Below are positions 15,289-16,233 of a stretch of DNA of 16,233 bases, piece after piece (the stretch's first letter is position 1; the number at the start of each line of letters is the position of its first letter). The stretch is from Corallococcus sp. (GTDB lineage: Bacteria > Bacillota > Clostridia > Christensenellales > CAG-314): contig JAMPHX010000025.1 in the NCBI GenBank assembly GCA_023663205.1, forward strand, positions 1-16,233, written 5' to 3'. Made by a program: the position numbers and the translations under genes. Under the pieces are notes generated by a model, which was not told the origin of the DNA, did not search any database, and saw nothing but the letters and a program-made list of their open reading frames with translations.

Positions 15289-16233
15289 TCAATCTTTAAA
15301 TCCCGTAAAAGCGGTTTTGAAATGATATTCGTAGCCGTCGGCGTCGGTGGCTTTGAAAACAACCGTGCTTTGGTCGCGCTGACTGCCGTCGGAGTTGAAT
15401 GCCGGCAACACCGAAAAGTAGGTGTACGTCAAAGGTTTGCCTATCAGTTCGTCAAACATAGACGCCTTGGCAACGGTTTCCTGTGCGCCTGCAACGTCTG
15501 TGTAGATGTATTCCAAACCAGCCCAATTGGTAATCTTGCCGCCGAGTTTCTCTTGGTACTTGGTTTGGTCAAGAGATAATGCCGCGGCAAACGGTATTTC
15601 CATTTGGTAATCGGCAACCGTCGTATCGGGCGCGCCTTTGGAAGAAGTTTTCTTTTCCCCTACCCATTTGCCGCTTTTGACGGTAAAGTCAAACGTCGTC
15701 TTGGTAATAACGTCGGACGAGTTGCCCTTGTTGTACATCGAAAACGTAAGCGAACCTTTTGCCGTGGTTTTGTCAAAACGCAAATCCATACTCATACTGT
15801 ACACGTGGTTGCCTTGTTTGTCGTACACTTGGTACATCGGAGAACCATGCGCGCTTAGCGACGACGAGTAGGACATTGCGCCGCTTACGTTTTGAAGCAA
15901 ACCGTTTACGTAGGTTGTTTCGCCGATTTCGGGAGTGTACTGAGATTCGGCGCATTTGCTGTCGCGCGTGGTTGTCAAATCGCCCTTTGCATATACGTAG
16001 ATAGCGTATGTTTTGCGCTGTGTCAGCGCGGACAAATCAAACTCGCCGTTTGCGGTATCTTCCGATATTACCGTTTGCACCGTTTCGATTGCGGGGTCGG
16101 CATCTTTGAGAACGTCACGGTCGTATATATCTACGTGATATCCGTTTGCGCCGCTGCCGGTAATTACCAACTTTTTGCTTTGTTTGTCTACTGCAACGGT
16201 CGGCTTTGCCATAGAAGTTAATCTGCTAAGTTC
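15289..16233 (-). CDS. Partial secreted or surface protein, C-terminal part (at least 314 aa)
   Basis: The frame stays open to the window edge: the seven codons before the first in-frame ATG (16212) contain no stop, and no ribosome binding site or signal peptide precedes that ATG, so the true start is outside. After the ATG, residues 1-95 have a fibronectin III-like layout (a proline-led first strand, GYHVDIYD, and L-x-x-R-x-x-YAIYVYAKG before the last strand). The remaining ~210 residues alternate beta strands with short turns (MSMDLRFDKTTAKG, TTFDFTVKSGKW, a WAGLEYIYTD strand, an AFNSDGSQRD loop) and end in FTGFKD. I recognise no catalytic motif and no membrane anchor at this end. By context it is one more extracytoplasmic protein of the cluster; its lipoprotein or surface nature is inferred. 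The strand and order match the genes downstream, but a promoter and hairpin separate it from them. Confidence 0.82.
   Translation of the reverse strand, partial: ELSRLTSMAKPTVAVDKQSKKLVITGSGANGYHVDIYDRDVLKDADPAIETVQTVISEDTANGEFDLSALTQRKTYAIYVYAKGDLTTTRDSKCAESQYTPEIGETTYVNGLLQNVSGAMSYSSSLSAHGSPMYQVYDKQGNHVYSMSMDLRFDKTTAKGSLTFSMYNKGNSSDVITKTTFDFTVKSGKWVGEKKTSSKGAPDTTVADYQMEIPFAAALSLDQTKYQEKLGGKITNWAGLEYIYTDVAGAQETVAKASMFDELIGKPLTYTYFSVLPAFNSDGSQRDQSTVVFKATDADGYEYHFKTAFTGFKD

Overview
The window looks like accessory surface-protein DNA from an uncultivated, host-associated low-to-mid GC Gram-positive bacterium, probably in the Clostridia (Bacillota). The reasons are three Gram-positive-type lipoprotein signal peptides, GGAGG-type ribosome binding sites, TTGACA/TATAAT promoters with 17-base spacers, an encoded CCA on the tRNA, and tandem InlB-type B-repeats together with BspA-type leucine-rich repeats. 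The exact lineage cannot be read from this sequence.

Bases 1-1359 are AT-rich and contain no convincing protein gene. On the minus strand they hold a complete tRNA-Arg(ACG) with CCA at 402-478, its terminator at 366-398, and a tRNA-Arg fragment at 501-549 that keeps only the 5' half. A strong promoter at 583-611 drives both. Upstream of it are two diverged copies of a ~71-base repeat (640-710 and 814-885), each carrying a -35-like TTGAC on the same strand. Paired CTTAGACAT motifs at 211-320 lie past the terminator.

The rest of the window is five large or small extracytoplasmic protein genes, all on the minus strand, in the order of transcription: (1) the 3' part of a secreted or surface protein, 15289-16233, cut by the window edge; (2) a 1609-residue protein (10226-15055) with a signal peptide, about 17 B-repeats and a C-terminal membrane anchor; (3) a 180-residue lipoprotein (9684-10226) whose start overlaps the stop of (2) by one base; (4) a 1379-residue lipoprotein (5093-9232) with B-repeats, a threefold LDGYG beta module and BspA-type LRRs; (5) a 1223-residue lipoprotein (1360-5031) with at least seven B-repeats separated by other beta modules.

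Promoters and hairpins divide these into two probable transcription units: 15055 to 9684, with a promoter at 15242-15270, a long structured leader and a terminator hairpin at 9593-9622; and 9232 to 1360, with a promoter at 9257-9285 and a terminator-like hairpin at 1216-1242. No enzyme, transporter or regulator is recognisable. Together the proteins look like a display or adhesion set: one long membrane-anchored stalk, two large lipid-anchored multidomain proteins and one small lipoprotein partner. That joint role is an inference from shared domains and gene order.
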